DNA of 24,667 bases from Penium margaritaceum (taxonomy: Eukaryota; Streptophyta; Zygnematophyceae; Desmidiales; Peniaceae). The DNA is taken from assembly GCA_023375785.1 (NCBI GenBank), contig SZWC01025958.1, positions 1 to 24,667 on the forward strand, in the 5' to 3' direction. The position numbers and the translations under genes were made by a program. A model generated the notes under the pieces. It was not told the origin of the DNA. It made no database searches and was given only the letters and a program-made list of their open reading frames with translations. Each line of letters starts with the position of its first letter. The stretch's first letter is position 1. Of the stretch, positions 9,504-17,445 are shown in pieces.

Positions 9504-10106
9504 CTACGGTGTGATGGTATCGGATTCCAAGAAAGGGAAGAAAGGAGCCGGGGATGGAGCAGCTGGTGCGGACAGCTGTGGAGGAAGCTGAGGTGAGACC
9601 GTCACGAGTGGCGTGGATGAGACAGGAGCAACGAAGGTCACGGCCCTGGTTGCAAGGCGACGCTCGTGCTGGCGACGCATGGTGGAGATGACATGAGCCT
9701 CGTCCGTCAGGAGCGGACACGTGTACCACCTGTGTCCTGACTAGCCACAATTGTGGCAGACAAGGTTGGTGTTGCCTGATCTGCTTGTTTTCTGCTGAGT
9801 CCCTGTGCCCTTCTTGCCCCTCTTCTTCTTCTAGCCAGATGAGGGAACGGTGGAAGATGCTATTGCTACTAGGGTGGCGAAAGTCACAAAGGCGACGATA
9901 GGAGAGGCGACAACAGGAGAGGTGAAGGACTCCGTGCGGTGGATGTGTGACTCCTCACAAGCTTCCTCGATGCAGAGGAAAAGCTTGTACGCCCAGGACA
10001 TAAGAGTACCCTGGGCAACCATTGCGACGAGAACGTCCTGGGAGCAGTGGATAAAGACATCGGAGAAGGAGTCGGTGGCGCCGCGCTTGATGGTCAGTGG
10101 CGCAGA
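9504..10106 (-). pseudogene. Element B gag C-terminal part with zinc knuckle
   Basis: This continues gag from the far side of element C: codons on the two sides join in frame at the GCAGA target site. A helical segment (KRGATDSFSDVF and following) is followed by a Lys-rich stretch. The zinc knuckle lies at 9717-9758, CHNCG-stop-SGHRWYTC, with canonical CX2CX4HX4C spacing. The TAG at 9743-9741 lies inside the knuckle. Other in-frame stops are TAG 9833-9831 and TAG 9506-9504. Past the knuckle is an unconserved linker to protease. Confidence 0.8.
10102..10106. repeat. Target-site duplication of element C, left copy (GCAGA)
   Basis: GCAGA directly abuts the left LTR and is repeated exactly at 16467-16471 next to the right LTR. 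A 5-bp duplication is normal for copia integrase. Confidence 0.95.
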
Positions 10107-10686
10107 TGAGAAGAGTCTCACGGTTCCAATGCAACTTGTCTTGCTTGTTTTGGTTAAGAAACGACTACGCTAGGGTCGAGTTTGCATGGCGGCCATGGCT
10201 TTTGCACTAAACAGCCTAAGTGTCGAGCTCGTGCAAGGAGGAGCTCGAGTGGGTGAGTCTCGTGAAACGAGACTCACCCGTAGGCCGGCGAGCGAGGCTC
10301 GACGGCGCAACCTGCTCGAGCGAGGGCAAAGCCCTCGCGTGACATGCAAAAGGGGCTGACTGCCCCAGTCCATGAAAACACAACAAAACACATAGTATAC
10401 CCCTAACTAATCTAGGTCTAATCTAGGTTTCTGAGATTCTGCAATCAACCAGAGTGGGGACAACTATAGGTTTCACTAGGATCCAAAATTGTTGCCACAG
10501 TTGGCACGGAGAACGAAGCAGAGGCAATGCCGCGAGAGGGAGGCAAGCGCACTGACGACCCCAGTGGTAGCCGAGGGAGGATTCGGCGTGCAGACTCAGT
10601 GCGCGTTGCCTCCACTCTCTGGGTCAGCATGCCCTGTGCACTCATGTCCACATCGGAGAGGAGAAAATATATACAGAGGATTAACA
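10107..10686 (-). repeat. Element C 3' LTR
   Basis: It is 580 bp, starts TGTTAATCC and ends TCTTCTCA on the minus strand. A TATATA run sits about 14 nt inside the 5' end, unusually close for a core promoter. A chain of GC-rich hairpins lies at 10251-10366. The pol stop codon TAA (10683-10681) lies inside its first six bases. Confidence 0.96.
10251..10366. other. Chain of four GC-rich hairpins inside the element C LTR
   Basis: The hairpins are: 10251-10279, 13-bp perfect stem with GAA loop; 10289-10301, 5-bp stem with GAG loop; 10320-10338, 8-bp stem with AAA loop; and 10352-10366, 5-bp stem with a 5-nt loop. The first three have three-base loops. The other LTR carries the same set at 16031-16146, where one C-to-T change turns a G-C pair of the first stem into G-T. 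This could be a structured part of the R/U5 RNA; no function is shown. Confidence 0.75.
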
Positions 10687-13506
10687 TGCCCCCTTGGACA
10701 TGAGTGCGGTGGGGATGCAGCCAAGGTGCTCAAGTTGCTGATAGAATGCAGGAGATGAGAGTGCTTTGGTGAGGAAGTCGGCCAGCTGGGCATCACTGCT
10801 GATTGGACACACTTGCACAGCACCTGCCTCAACTGCTTCGCGGACGAAGTGATGCTCTACACTAATATGCTTTGTGCGGGGATGCAGCACACCATCATTC
10901 TCAGCGATGCGACGTGCGGCAGAGCTGTCGCTATGAAGTGCAACGGCATGCGTGGGCAGCCCCAATTCCTCAAGTAATCGTGCCAGCCAGATACATTCAC
11001 AAGCTGCTTCACCCAATGCCATGTATTCAGCTTCAGCCACACTTCGAGCCACACACGACTGTTTGGCACTTCGCCACGAAACTGCTATGCCCCACACACG
11101 GAACACATAACCACCACGACTGCGTGCCCCACGATCACGGGCATAATCACTGTCACAGTACCCATCCAACAACGGACACGATGAGGGTGCAAAGACCAGA
11201 CCAAGCGCAGCTGTGTCCATCACATATCGCAGCAACTTCAGCAGTGCTTTGAGGTGTGTGCTTCGCGGCTGTTGGCTGAACTGTGCCAGCACGTTCACTG
11301 CACATGAGATGTCAGGTCGTGTGGTGGAAGCAAGATATGAGAGGCTGCCAGTGACTTGACGGTACAGTGTGGGGTCACAGTCCGGTCCATAGTCAGTGGT
11401 GTTGGCGTCCAAGAGGTGTGCGTACACATCAGGACTCATCGGTGAATGCTGTCGTGGCAGATGCTGTATCAGGTGGAGAAAGCGTGCAGTCAGTTGTGCT
11501 ATGAACCGTCCTTGGTGCAAGCTGAGTGTGCGAGCAGTTCTGTCCCTGGTGATAGTCATGCCCAAGAAGTTTGTTGCTTCGCCGAGGTCTGTCATGCTGT
11601 AGTGTGCGGTGAGCAACTTCTTAGTTTCTGTGATGAGGGGAAGAGAGGGTGACAAGATAAGGAGATCATCCACATAGACAAGCAAGGCAACAGGGAGACC
11701 ACGATCCCAGCGCAAGAAAAGGGACGGGTCACTTAGACTTTGAATGAACCCCCCCGATCCAAGGGTGCGCCGGATCTCTTTATTCCAGCAGCGCGGGGCT
11801 TGCTTGAGCCCATAGAGAGCCTTGAGGAGCAGCCACACACGGTCTGTGCCATCATCAAACCCTTCTGGTTGTTTCACGTAGAGTTCCTCCTCAAGGGGAC
11901 CATTGAGAAAGGCATTCTTAACATCCATTTGATGTATTTCCCAGTCCTCATGTGCTGCTACACCCAGCAGTGCCCGGCTCGTCCCGTACTTGCCCACGGG
12001 AGCGTAGGTGTCTGTGAAGTCCTGACCTGGAATTTGATGAAAACCCTTAGCCACCAGCCTGGCCTTGTACTTCCCAATGAGTCCTGCCAGATTCCTTTTG
12101 AGCTTGTAGACCCATTTGACATCAATGGCTTTTCGCCCTGGTGGTAGTGGGACCAGTTCATACACACCATGCTCCAGAAGAGAGTTTAACTCAGCCACCA
12201 TGGCCTTGTCCCACTCACTCGCATCAGCACGCCCCCTGGCCTCAGCAAGTGTCTGGGGTTCCACAATGTTATGATCCACATTCACCGGCCCAGCCGTGTG
12301 ATAAAACTGTCTATAGTTCACACGCTCCACATTGCGTGAGGAGCGTCGTACCGGCGGTGGAGATGGTGTTTTGGAGTCCTCTATGCTGTGCTGGGGTGTT
12401 TGGGTTTGCAGCCCTGGTGGTGTGTGCGGAGCACTGGAGTCTGTGCTGCGCAGGTCTATAGGTGTCAAGAGGTCTGTAGGAACTGGCGAAACTTCTTCCG
12501 TGTGCTGCTCGTGCTGCGGTGACTGTGGTGGTGCAGTGGGTGTGTGCGGGACAAACACAGGGACACTCACATAGTCTGGGTATTGCTCAGGGATGTTGAT
12601 GTGAGGGGCATGCCGTACGGTGCGGAACTGTTTGTAGGGCATGTGCTCCAAGAAGGAGGCATCTCTGCTCTCTAGGAAGTGGTGGTTCATGGGGTCCCAA
12701 AAACGCCATGCTTTGGAGGCATGAGAGACGCCCACAAAGACGCACCAACGACCTCGTGGACTGAGCTTATGGTCTCTTTGAGGCTGTGCAAACCACACGC
12801 ACGCCATAGTGCCCCAGACCCTTGCTGGCCTTAGATCAGCCTTCTCCTTAAACCACCGCTCCCATGGCGTGATTGCCTTGGGCAGCGGCCCCTGTGGCAC
12901 TCTGTTCCACACCCATGTCACATACTTGACGGCTTCCTCCCAGAAGCCGAAGGACAGACCAGACTCGCTCAGCAGGGTGCGCAGTGCATCACCAAGGGTT
13001 CTATGCCACCTTTCAGCCACCCCATTTTGTTGCGGTGTGTATGGTGCGGTGGTTTGATGCTCTATACCTTTGGNNNNNNNNNNNNNNNNNNNNNNNNNNN
13101 NNNNNNNNNNNNNNNNNNNTGCCTTGGGCAGCGGCCCCTGTGGCACTCTGTTCCACACCCATGTCACATACTTGACGGCTTCCTCCCAGAAGCCGAAGGA
13201 CAGACCAGACTCGCTCAGCAGGGTGCGCAGTGCATCACCAAGGGTTCTATGCCACCTTTCAGCCACCCCATTTTGTTGCGGTGTGTATGGTGCGGTGGTT
13301 TGATGCTCTATACCTTTGGACTTCAACTCTGCAGTCAGAACACCCATGAACTCCCCTCCTCTGTCTGTGCGCAGCTTCAACAGCTTACAGCCAGTCTGCC
13401 GCTCAGCAAGGGGAATCCATTCTGTAATAGCGCGTTGGGCATCTGCCTTTGACTTCAACAGGAATGCCCAGCGAAAGCGACTGTAGTCGTCTGTCAGTGT
13501 GAGAAT
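10681..13506 (-). CDS. Element C pol: integrase core, RT and RNase H (open frame, partial)
   Basis: This is the open remainder of pol after an in-frame TAA at 13509-13507. Integrase has Asp in LRTDRGGEF and Glu in QQNGVAERWHRT; the first Asp (VHADLTGP) is upstream of the stop. The linker ends PVRRSSRNVERVNYRQF. RT follows, with VYKLKRNLAG, HQMDVKNAFLNG and YVDD at 11665-11676. RNase H has DGYCDSDYARD, SVAEAEYMAL, HSDSSAARR and ADFLTKAL. The end is K-G-A-C-stop, with TAA at 10683-10681 inside the LTR. The assembled frame contains a false repeat of 82 codons (including 16 X) from the gap at 13074-13119, so the real protein is shorter by that amount. RT and RNase H look functional by motif. Confidence 0.85.
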   Translation of the reverse strand: MLTLTDDYSRFRWAFLLKSKADAQRAITEWIPLAERQTGCKLLKLRTDRGGEFMGVLTAELKSKGIEHQTTAPYTPQQNGVAERWHRTLGDALRTLLSESGLSFGFWEEAVKYVTWVWNRVPQGPLPKAXXXXXXXXXXXXXXXXKGIEHQTTAPYTPQQNGVAERWHRTLGDALRTLLSESGLSFGFWEEAVKYVTWVWNRVPQGPLPKAITPWERWFKEKADLRPARVWGTMACVWFAQPQRDHKLSPRGRWCVFVGVSHASKAWRFWDPMNHHFLESRDASFLEHMPYKQFRTVRHAPHINIPEQYPDYVSVPVFVPHTPTAPPQSPQHEQHTEEVSPVPTDLLTPIDLRSTDSSAPHTPPGLQTQTPQHSIEDSKTPSPPPVRRSSRNVERVNYRQFYHTAGPVNVDHNIVEPQTLAEARGRADASEWDKAMVAELNSLLEHGVYELVPLPPGRKAIDVKWVYKLKRNLAGLIGKYKARLVAKGFHQIPGQDFTDTYAPVGKYGTSRALLGVAAHEDWEIHQMDVKNAFLNGPLEEELYVKQPEGFDDGTDRVWLLLKALYGLKQAPRCWNKEIRRTLGSGGFIQSLSDPSLFLRWDRGLPVALLVYVDDLLILSPSLPLITETKKLLTAHYSMTDLGEATNFLGMTITRDRTARTLSLHQGRFIAQLTARFLHLIQHLPRQHSPMSPDVYAHLLDANTTDYGPDCDPTLYRQVTGSLSYLASTTRPDISCAVNVLAQFSQQPRSTHLKALLKLLRYVMDTAALGLVFAPSSCPLLDGYCDSDYARDRGARSRGGYVFRVWGIAVSWRSAKQSCVARSVAEAEYMALGEAACECIWLARLLEELGLPTHAVALHSDSSAARRIAENDGVLHPRTKHISVEHHFVREAVEAGAVQVCPISSDAQLADFLTKALSSPAFYQQLEHLGCIPTALMSKGAC
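10687..10696 (-). other. Element C polypurine tract
   Basis: The minus strand reads AAGGGGGCA directly before the 3' LTR. Its position and purine content fit the plus-strand primer site of reverse transcription. It is short and overlaps the last pol codons. Confidence 0.75.
12874..13319. other. Assembly gap with 200-bp duplicated flanks
   Basis: A run of 46 Ns (13074-13119) is flanked by two 200-bp segments, 12874-13073 and 13120-13319, that read identically. The unit covers the integrase segment KGIEHQTTAPYTPQQ to PQGPLPKA. Because 200 plus 46 is divisible by three, the frame stays open and the false duplication is easily mistaken for real protein sequence. Confidence 0.92.
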
Positions 13507-14066
13507 TTACTGTGATCCATACTGCACAGAAGGTACTGGCATGGGGCCTGTCAAGTCTGCATGGACAAGTTCCAGAGGAGCCTTGCAGACCTTATCTGAC
13601 CTCGGGAAGGTTTGTCTGTGAGCCTTGCCTTCCTGACAGTCAAGACAGGCATCCGGACGGAGACCATGTGGACAGTCCGTAGGCAGGAGACCGTGTGCTG
13701 TCGTGTGTTTGATCATGTCTGTGACCAGGTCCGTGTTGATGTGTGCAAGTCGACGGTGCAGTAGGTCCTTNGGTCCAGCTGACCCCCAGACAGAAGGTTC
13801 ACTTTCAACTTGGGAACGTATAACACACCCGTCAAATACAGGACGCCCCCAGGTGCTTGCAATGCCACTGTGCCCACACCCTCGACATCCAACACCTCCC
13901 CAGACCCTGTTTTCACACCCTCCACATCCTGCGCAGCGTACAGCGATACAAACAACTGGCGATGCGGAGACATGTGATGTGACGCAACAGTGTCAAACAG
14001 CCACTCATGCATTGGAAGTGCGTGTGAAGTGGTGACATGTGTGTGCGCCAATCGCTGACCTGGTGA
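13507..14066 (-). pseudogene. Element C pol: protease and GAG pre-integrase, damaged
   Basis: Protease is marked by EWLFDTVASHHMSPHRQLF; the usual D-S/T-G is D-T-V here (GTT at 13988-13986). The order KVNLLSGGQLD then LLHRRLAHIN is expected, but element A has about 60 residues between these motifs and C has almost none. The frame changes exactly at the N at 13771. I infer that a stretch of roughly 150-180 nt is missing at this N. The finger continues with CLDCQEGKAHR and integrase begins at LVHADLTGPMP. TAA at 13509-13507 replaces the conserved Tyr in GSQ-stop-ILTLTDDYSR (GRYVLTLTNDF in A). Confidence 0.8.
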
Positions 14067-15436
14067 CTATGGCATAGCCGTTGGTTCTGGAGGCTGCAGC
14101 CCCATGGGCGCTGTCCACCCGGCTGCAGGGTCTCCGGCTGTGGGCTGCTGGGACTCGGCCATGTCATTGTAGATGCGCTGCGCCCATGCGGGTGCGGGAA
14201 CGGGGATGGCCGAGCTTGGTGGGATGTCGTAGGGGCCCTGGTAGAAAAGAGGGGGCCCCGGATAGATCGGCTGGCCCGTCGGCGGCTGCGCCATCGGTGG
14301 TGACGCGTATGTGACACCACCAAATGGCACAGGAGCTCTAGGTCCTGTCATCATGGGCGCGGACCAAGCTGGGGGATGCAGCTGCTGCCCAAAGGGATGA
14401 GGCATCGGTGCAGCGAACCTCTGTTGCTGCTGCTGCTGCTGCTGGGGTGGAGTCATAATGCGCTGGAGGTCTGGGCAGGCACGCCAGAAGTGACCGTGCT
14501 TGCCGTAGTAGTTGCAGGTGCACTGTCCCCCACCACCACCACCACCACGGCCACGGCCTCGTCCTCCGCCTGTCTGGGCGCCTGTTCCTCCAGTTCCCCA
14601 GCCTCCCCGGCCTCTGCCTCCTCCCTGCGAAAGGTTGGTGGAGGCACCCGACGGGGACTGATGGACAAAGGCGCTAGGTGTCGGGTTGTTGGCCTCACGC
14701 GCCTCACCCCTAAGGATGTCCTCATAATGGCGCAGCTCTTCGAACACCTCCGCCAGATCGGTGTTCTCAATGTCGGTCACCCGAAGTCGCCTCAGAAGCC
14801 CTCGCCGGAACTCTCTGTAGGGCTCTCCAAGATGCAGCAGGACAAGATCCCGCCATTCGAGCACGGAGCAAGGTGCTCCGAGCCCGAGGATACGGCGGCG
14901 AAGGTCCATTGCCGTATCCCAGTAGTCCGCTATCGGTGCCCCCGGCTTGGGATAGAGGTTCCTAAGGCGATCTCGCAAAGTGATCACCAGCGCCATGCCC
15001 AGTTCCTCGTGGCGAGTGGCTAGGTGCTGCCATGCCTCATGAGGACGCGGGGCCCACTTCGAGGGTCTGCTGGGTCCTCTCCTCTGCCGCCAAAGCGGAA
15101 GTGGCGGATGGCATATGACTGATCGTCGGGCAAGGCTCGGACTAGGGTATTGAAAGCCCGCAATAAAACGCGATCCTCAGTGGCATCGGTCGGGGAAAGG
15201 AGGTACAGCTCCTCCAGTCCGTGCTCGGCCGCCCACGCAAGGAAGACATCCTTCCATGCAAGGAAGTCTCGGGTGCCAAGAGCGGGCGGCGTCAGGTCCT
15301 TGTGAGACATGACTCTGCTCAGTTCATCCAATGTCACTGTGACTGCGCCAGCACCTCCACCACCAGCTCCAGCAGATGCACTGCCACTCCCTGCTCCTCC
15401 ACCTTGCTCTCCAGATGCTGACCCTGCCTGGCTCAT
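14067..15436 (-). pseudogene. Element C gag with Gly/Arg-rich and zinc-knuckle region
   Basis: I choose ATG 15436-15434 (MSQAGSASGEQ); the frame is open further upstream but only from a GTG. The N-terminus is rich in Gly, Ser and Ala. The gag core has RDFLAWKDVFLAWAAEHGL, then ADYWDTAMDLRRR and LLHLGEPYREFRRGLL. The frame changes near 15045-15055, so an indel or sequencing error lies there. An RGG-type stretch precedes the zinc knuckle at 14475-14516 (CNYYGKHGHFWRAC), where the second Cys is Tyr. A short poly-Gln tract (about 14424-14444) and a Pro-rich tail follow. TAG at 14069-14067 separates gag from protease in the same frame. Confidence 0.82.
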
Positions 15437-15874
15437 GGCTCTCGGGGTGCTAACGGGTTCTAAGACGCCCAAGAATTTTTCGGCAGCAATTCGCCGGGCC
15501 CACTTTGGGCCCAGTTTTCGGATGCGAGCCCGTAGCTCGTGGAAACCTCCTTGTCTTGGTCTAGGAGGCACCCTTAGGTCCTGTGTGACCTGGAAAGGTC
15601 ACTCTGTGGGCCGAGGGACCCCGCCTCTCCCTCCAAGGGGCGGATTGGCGCTTGGGCACTCCCTCCCACCTCTTACTCGCCCTTGCGAGTCTCCCCCTTA
15701 CTTCTGCCGCCTCTCCTATCCGTGCGCGGCCTAGGGGAGGGCCTTCAATGGCCCTTGGTGGCGTGCGCGTCTGTTTTGGTGGTGGACGCGCGGATCTAGA
15801 TCCGCGCGTGGCCCGGCCGCCACCCTTTTTTGCTCTGCGCCGCCCCTACACGTCAGTCGCAGGCCTAGGGAGCC
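15437..15874 (-). other. Element C leader between PBS and gag
   Basis: About 440 nt of GC-rich sequence. It lacks the CAG-rich triplet tracts and TGACGTCA array of the A and B leaders. I see no gene here; open frames on either strand look incidental. Confidence 0.6.
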
Positions 15875-15886
15875 GCTCTGATACCA
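15875..15886 (-). other. Element C primer-binding site (initiator Met tRNA)
   Basis: The minus strand reads TGGTATCAGAGC immediately after the CA end of the 5' LTR. It is complementary to the initiator-Met tRNA 3' end and identical to that of element A. Confidence 0.95.
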
Positions 15887-16466
15887 TGAGAAGAGTCTCA
15901 CGGTTCAAATGCAACTTGTCTTGCTTGATTTGGTTAAGAAACGACTACGCTAGGGTCGAGTTTGCATGGCGGCCATGGCTTTTGCACTAAACAGCCTAAG
16001 TGTCGAGCTCGTGCAAGGAGGAGCTCGAGTGGGTGAGTCTTGTGAAACGAGACTCACCCGTAGGCCGGCGAGCGAGGCTCGACGGCACAACCTGCTCGAG
16101 CGAGGGCAAAGCCCTCGCGTGACATGCAAAAGGGGCTGACTGCCCCAGTCCACGAAAACACAGCAAAACACATAGTATACCCCTAACTAATCTAGGTCTA
16201 ATCTAGGTTTCTGAGATTCTGCAATCAACCAGAGTGGGGACAACTATAGGTTTCACTAGGATCCGAAATTGTTGCCACAGTTGGCACGGAGAACGAAGCA
16301 GAGGCAATGCCGCGAGAGGGAGGCAAGCGCACTGACGACCCCAGTGGTAGCCGAGGGAGGATTCGGCGTGCAGACTCAGTGCGCGTTGCCTCCACTCTCT
16401 GGGTCAGCATGCCCTGCGCACTCATGTCCACATCGGAGAGGAGAAAATATATACAGAGGATTAACA
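15887..16466 (-). repeat. Element C 5' LTR
   Basis: This is the 580-bp partner of 10107-10686. Eight differences were counted by eye, six of them transitions. It drives the element by family rule. It carries the same hairpin chain, at 16031-16146. Confidence 0.96.
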
Positions 16467-16471
16467 GCAGA
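16467..16471. repeat. Target-site duplication of element C, right copy (GCAGA)
   Basis: Exact partner of 10102-10106. Removing C plus one copy joins the B gag codons in frame (Leu-Leu-Ser-Ala-Pro-Leu). Confidence 0.95.
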
Positions 16472-17352
16472 GAGGAGGGGTGGCTCGACGTCTCCGAGGC
16501 GGCGGAGTAGGTCCTCCACGTGCTGCCAGTAGAAGGTGACCGTCTTGGTCTCCCCCATGCAAAGGGAATTGAACTCTCGGAGCAGGCGACTGGTCTCAGC
16601 ATCATTGGATAGATGATGAGGGCGTGTGAGTATGTGCCAGGCGGCTGCTGGATCAGGGAGGGCTTCGGTCGTGAGATCGATGAGGAAGGGCTCAAGGACG
16701 AGGCGTGTGGCTGGAGGGGCAACAAAGACGAGAGCACACACGGCGCGACCGCCGTCGTAGACCTTGTCGGCCTGGGTGGAGTCAAAGGGCATGACATAGT
16801 AAGGCCATAGGCCCTCACCCTGTACCCACATTCGGAAGCTGAGTTCCAAGCTCCGGAACTAGTTGCTAGCGTGAAGCCATGGTGGTGGGGTTTCGATGTC
16901 CTTTGGCCTACTGCCGGCACCGAAAGTGGGACCTAGGACTGACGTCACCGTCTGTTGTTGGCGTAGGGTGTGTTGCTATGCCAGGTATTGCGTGGCGAAG
17001 GAAATCGCATGGCTCGCGTATCGTGGCGGAGCACATGTCCCTTGCTGATGTTGGTGCGGCTGCTGCGGGGGCAGCTGCTGTTGTACCAGTGGTGGTTGCT
17101 GTTGCAGTAGTGGCGGCTGCTGCTACAGTAGTGGTGACTGCTGATGCTGCTACTACAGCCGTTGATGCTGCTGCGACGGTGACGGCAGTTGATGCTGTTG
17201 TTCCGACTGCTGCGGCGGTAGGGGTGGCGGCAGCTGTAGTGCCGCTAGCTGCTGTATCAACGTTGCGAGCTGTTGGCACCTATAGGCGAGAGAATCTATC
17301 GGGTTAGAGTGGATCACGACAGAGTCTGTAGGGTGCTGCTCTTGCTACTGCT
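16472..17352 (-). pseudogene. Element B gag N-terminal part, Gln/Pro-rich, cut by hAT and C
   Basis: In the frame that continues into WVQGEGLWPYYVMPF and FYWQHVEDLLRRLG, the upstream region reads as a Gln/Pro-rich segment (such as LLQQQPPLVQQQLPPQQ) and, before it, DSLAYRCQQLATLIQQLAALQ, similar to the coiled coil of A gag. Many in-frame TAGs interrupt the Gln runs, at places where CAG would be expected. The GCTGCTG-type triplets on the plus strand (about 17050-17350) are therefore coding CAG tracts, not random satellite. No start codon is visible before the sequence is cut at about 17352. The long Ala/Val/Thr-rich frames in this stretch are shadows. Confidence 0.7.
17345..17352. repeat. Candidate hAT target duplication, left copy (CTACTGCT)
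   Basis: CTACTGCT recurs at 21541-21548, right at the other end of the hAT. An 8-bp duplication is the hAT norm. However, both flanks are CTG-rich, so a chance match is easy, and the best-matching terminal repeat begins 12 nt inside, at 17365. Confidence 0.35.
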
Positions 17353-17364
17353 ATTGTTGCTTTT

Positions 17365-17445
17365 CAAAGTTGACTTCGTAGCTTGTAGGAGGCCGACTAC
17401 AACGACATCGGTACCGTGAGAGGCATCGAGACAACCTTGATGTGG
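17365..17445 (+). repeat. hAT left terminal inverted repeat (imperfect)
   Basis: About 81 bp, matching 21454-21540 in reverse orientation with collinear blocks: GTTGAC near the tip, ACATCG about 41 nt in, and CAACnTTGATGTGG at the inner end. Identity is clearly partial and was judged by eye. Confidence 0.6.

Larger units (their letters stand above)
10107..16466 (-). mobile_element. Element C: complete Ty1/copia LTR retrotransposon, 6360 bp as assembled
   Basis: Two 580-bp LTRs (TG...CA) flank PBS, gag, pol in copia order and a polypurine tract, with a 5-bp target duplication outside. The LTRs differ at 8 of 580 positions, so this is the youngest identifiable insertion here. The true length is uncertain: an assembly duplication plus 46 Ns adds 246 bp, and a single N at 13771 seems to hide missing sequence. 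Gag has one frame change and pol has one TAA, besides a TAG between gag and protease. The insertion splits gag of element B in the same orientation. Confidence 0.96.

Noticed and set aside
10681-13458. A 925-residue polyprotein with a natural duplication of the integrase segment
   Set aside because: The repeated parts read identically at the DNA level over 200 bp and are joined by Ns, so it is an assembly artefact.
16225-16920. A 231-residue gene on the minus strand crossing the right LTR of element C
   Set aside because: It is out of frame with B gag and reads through the LTR junction; a shadow.
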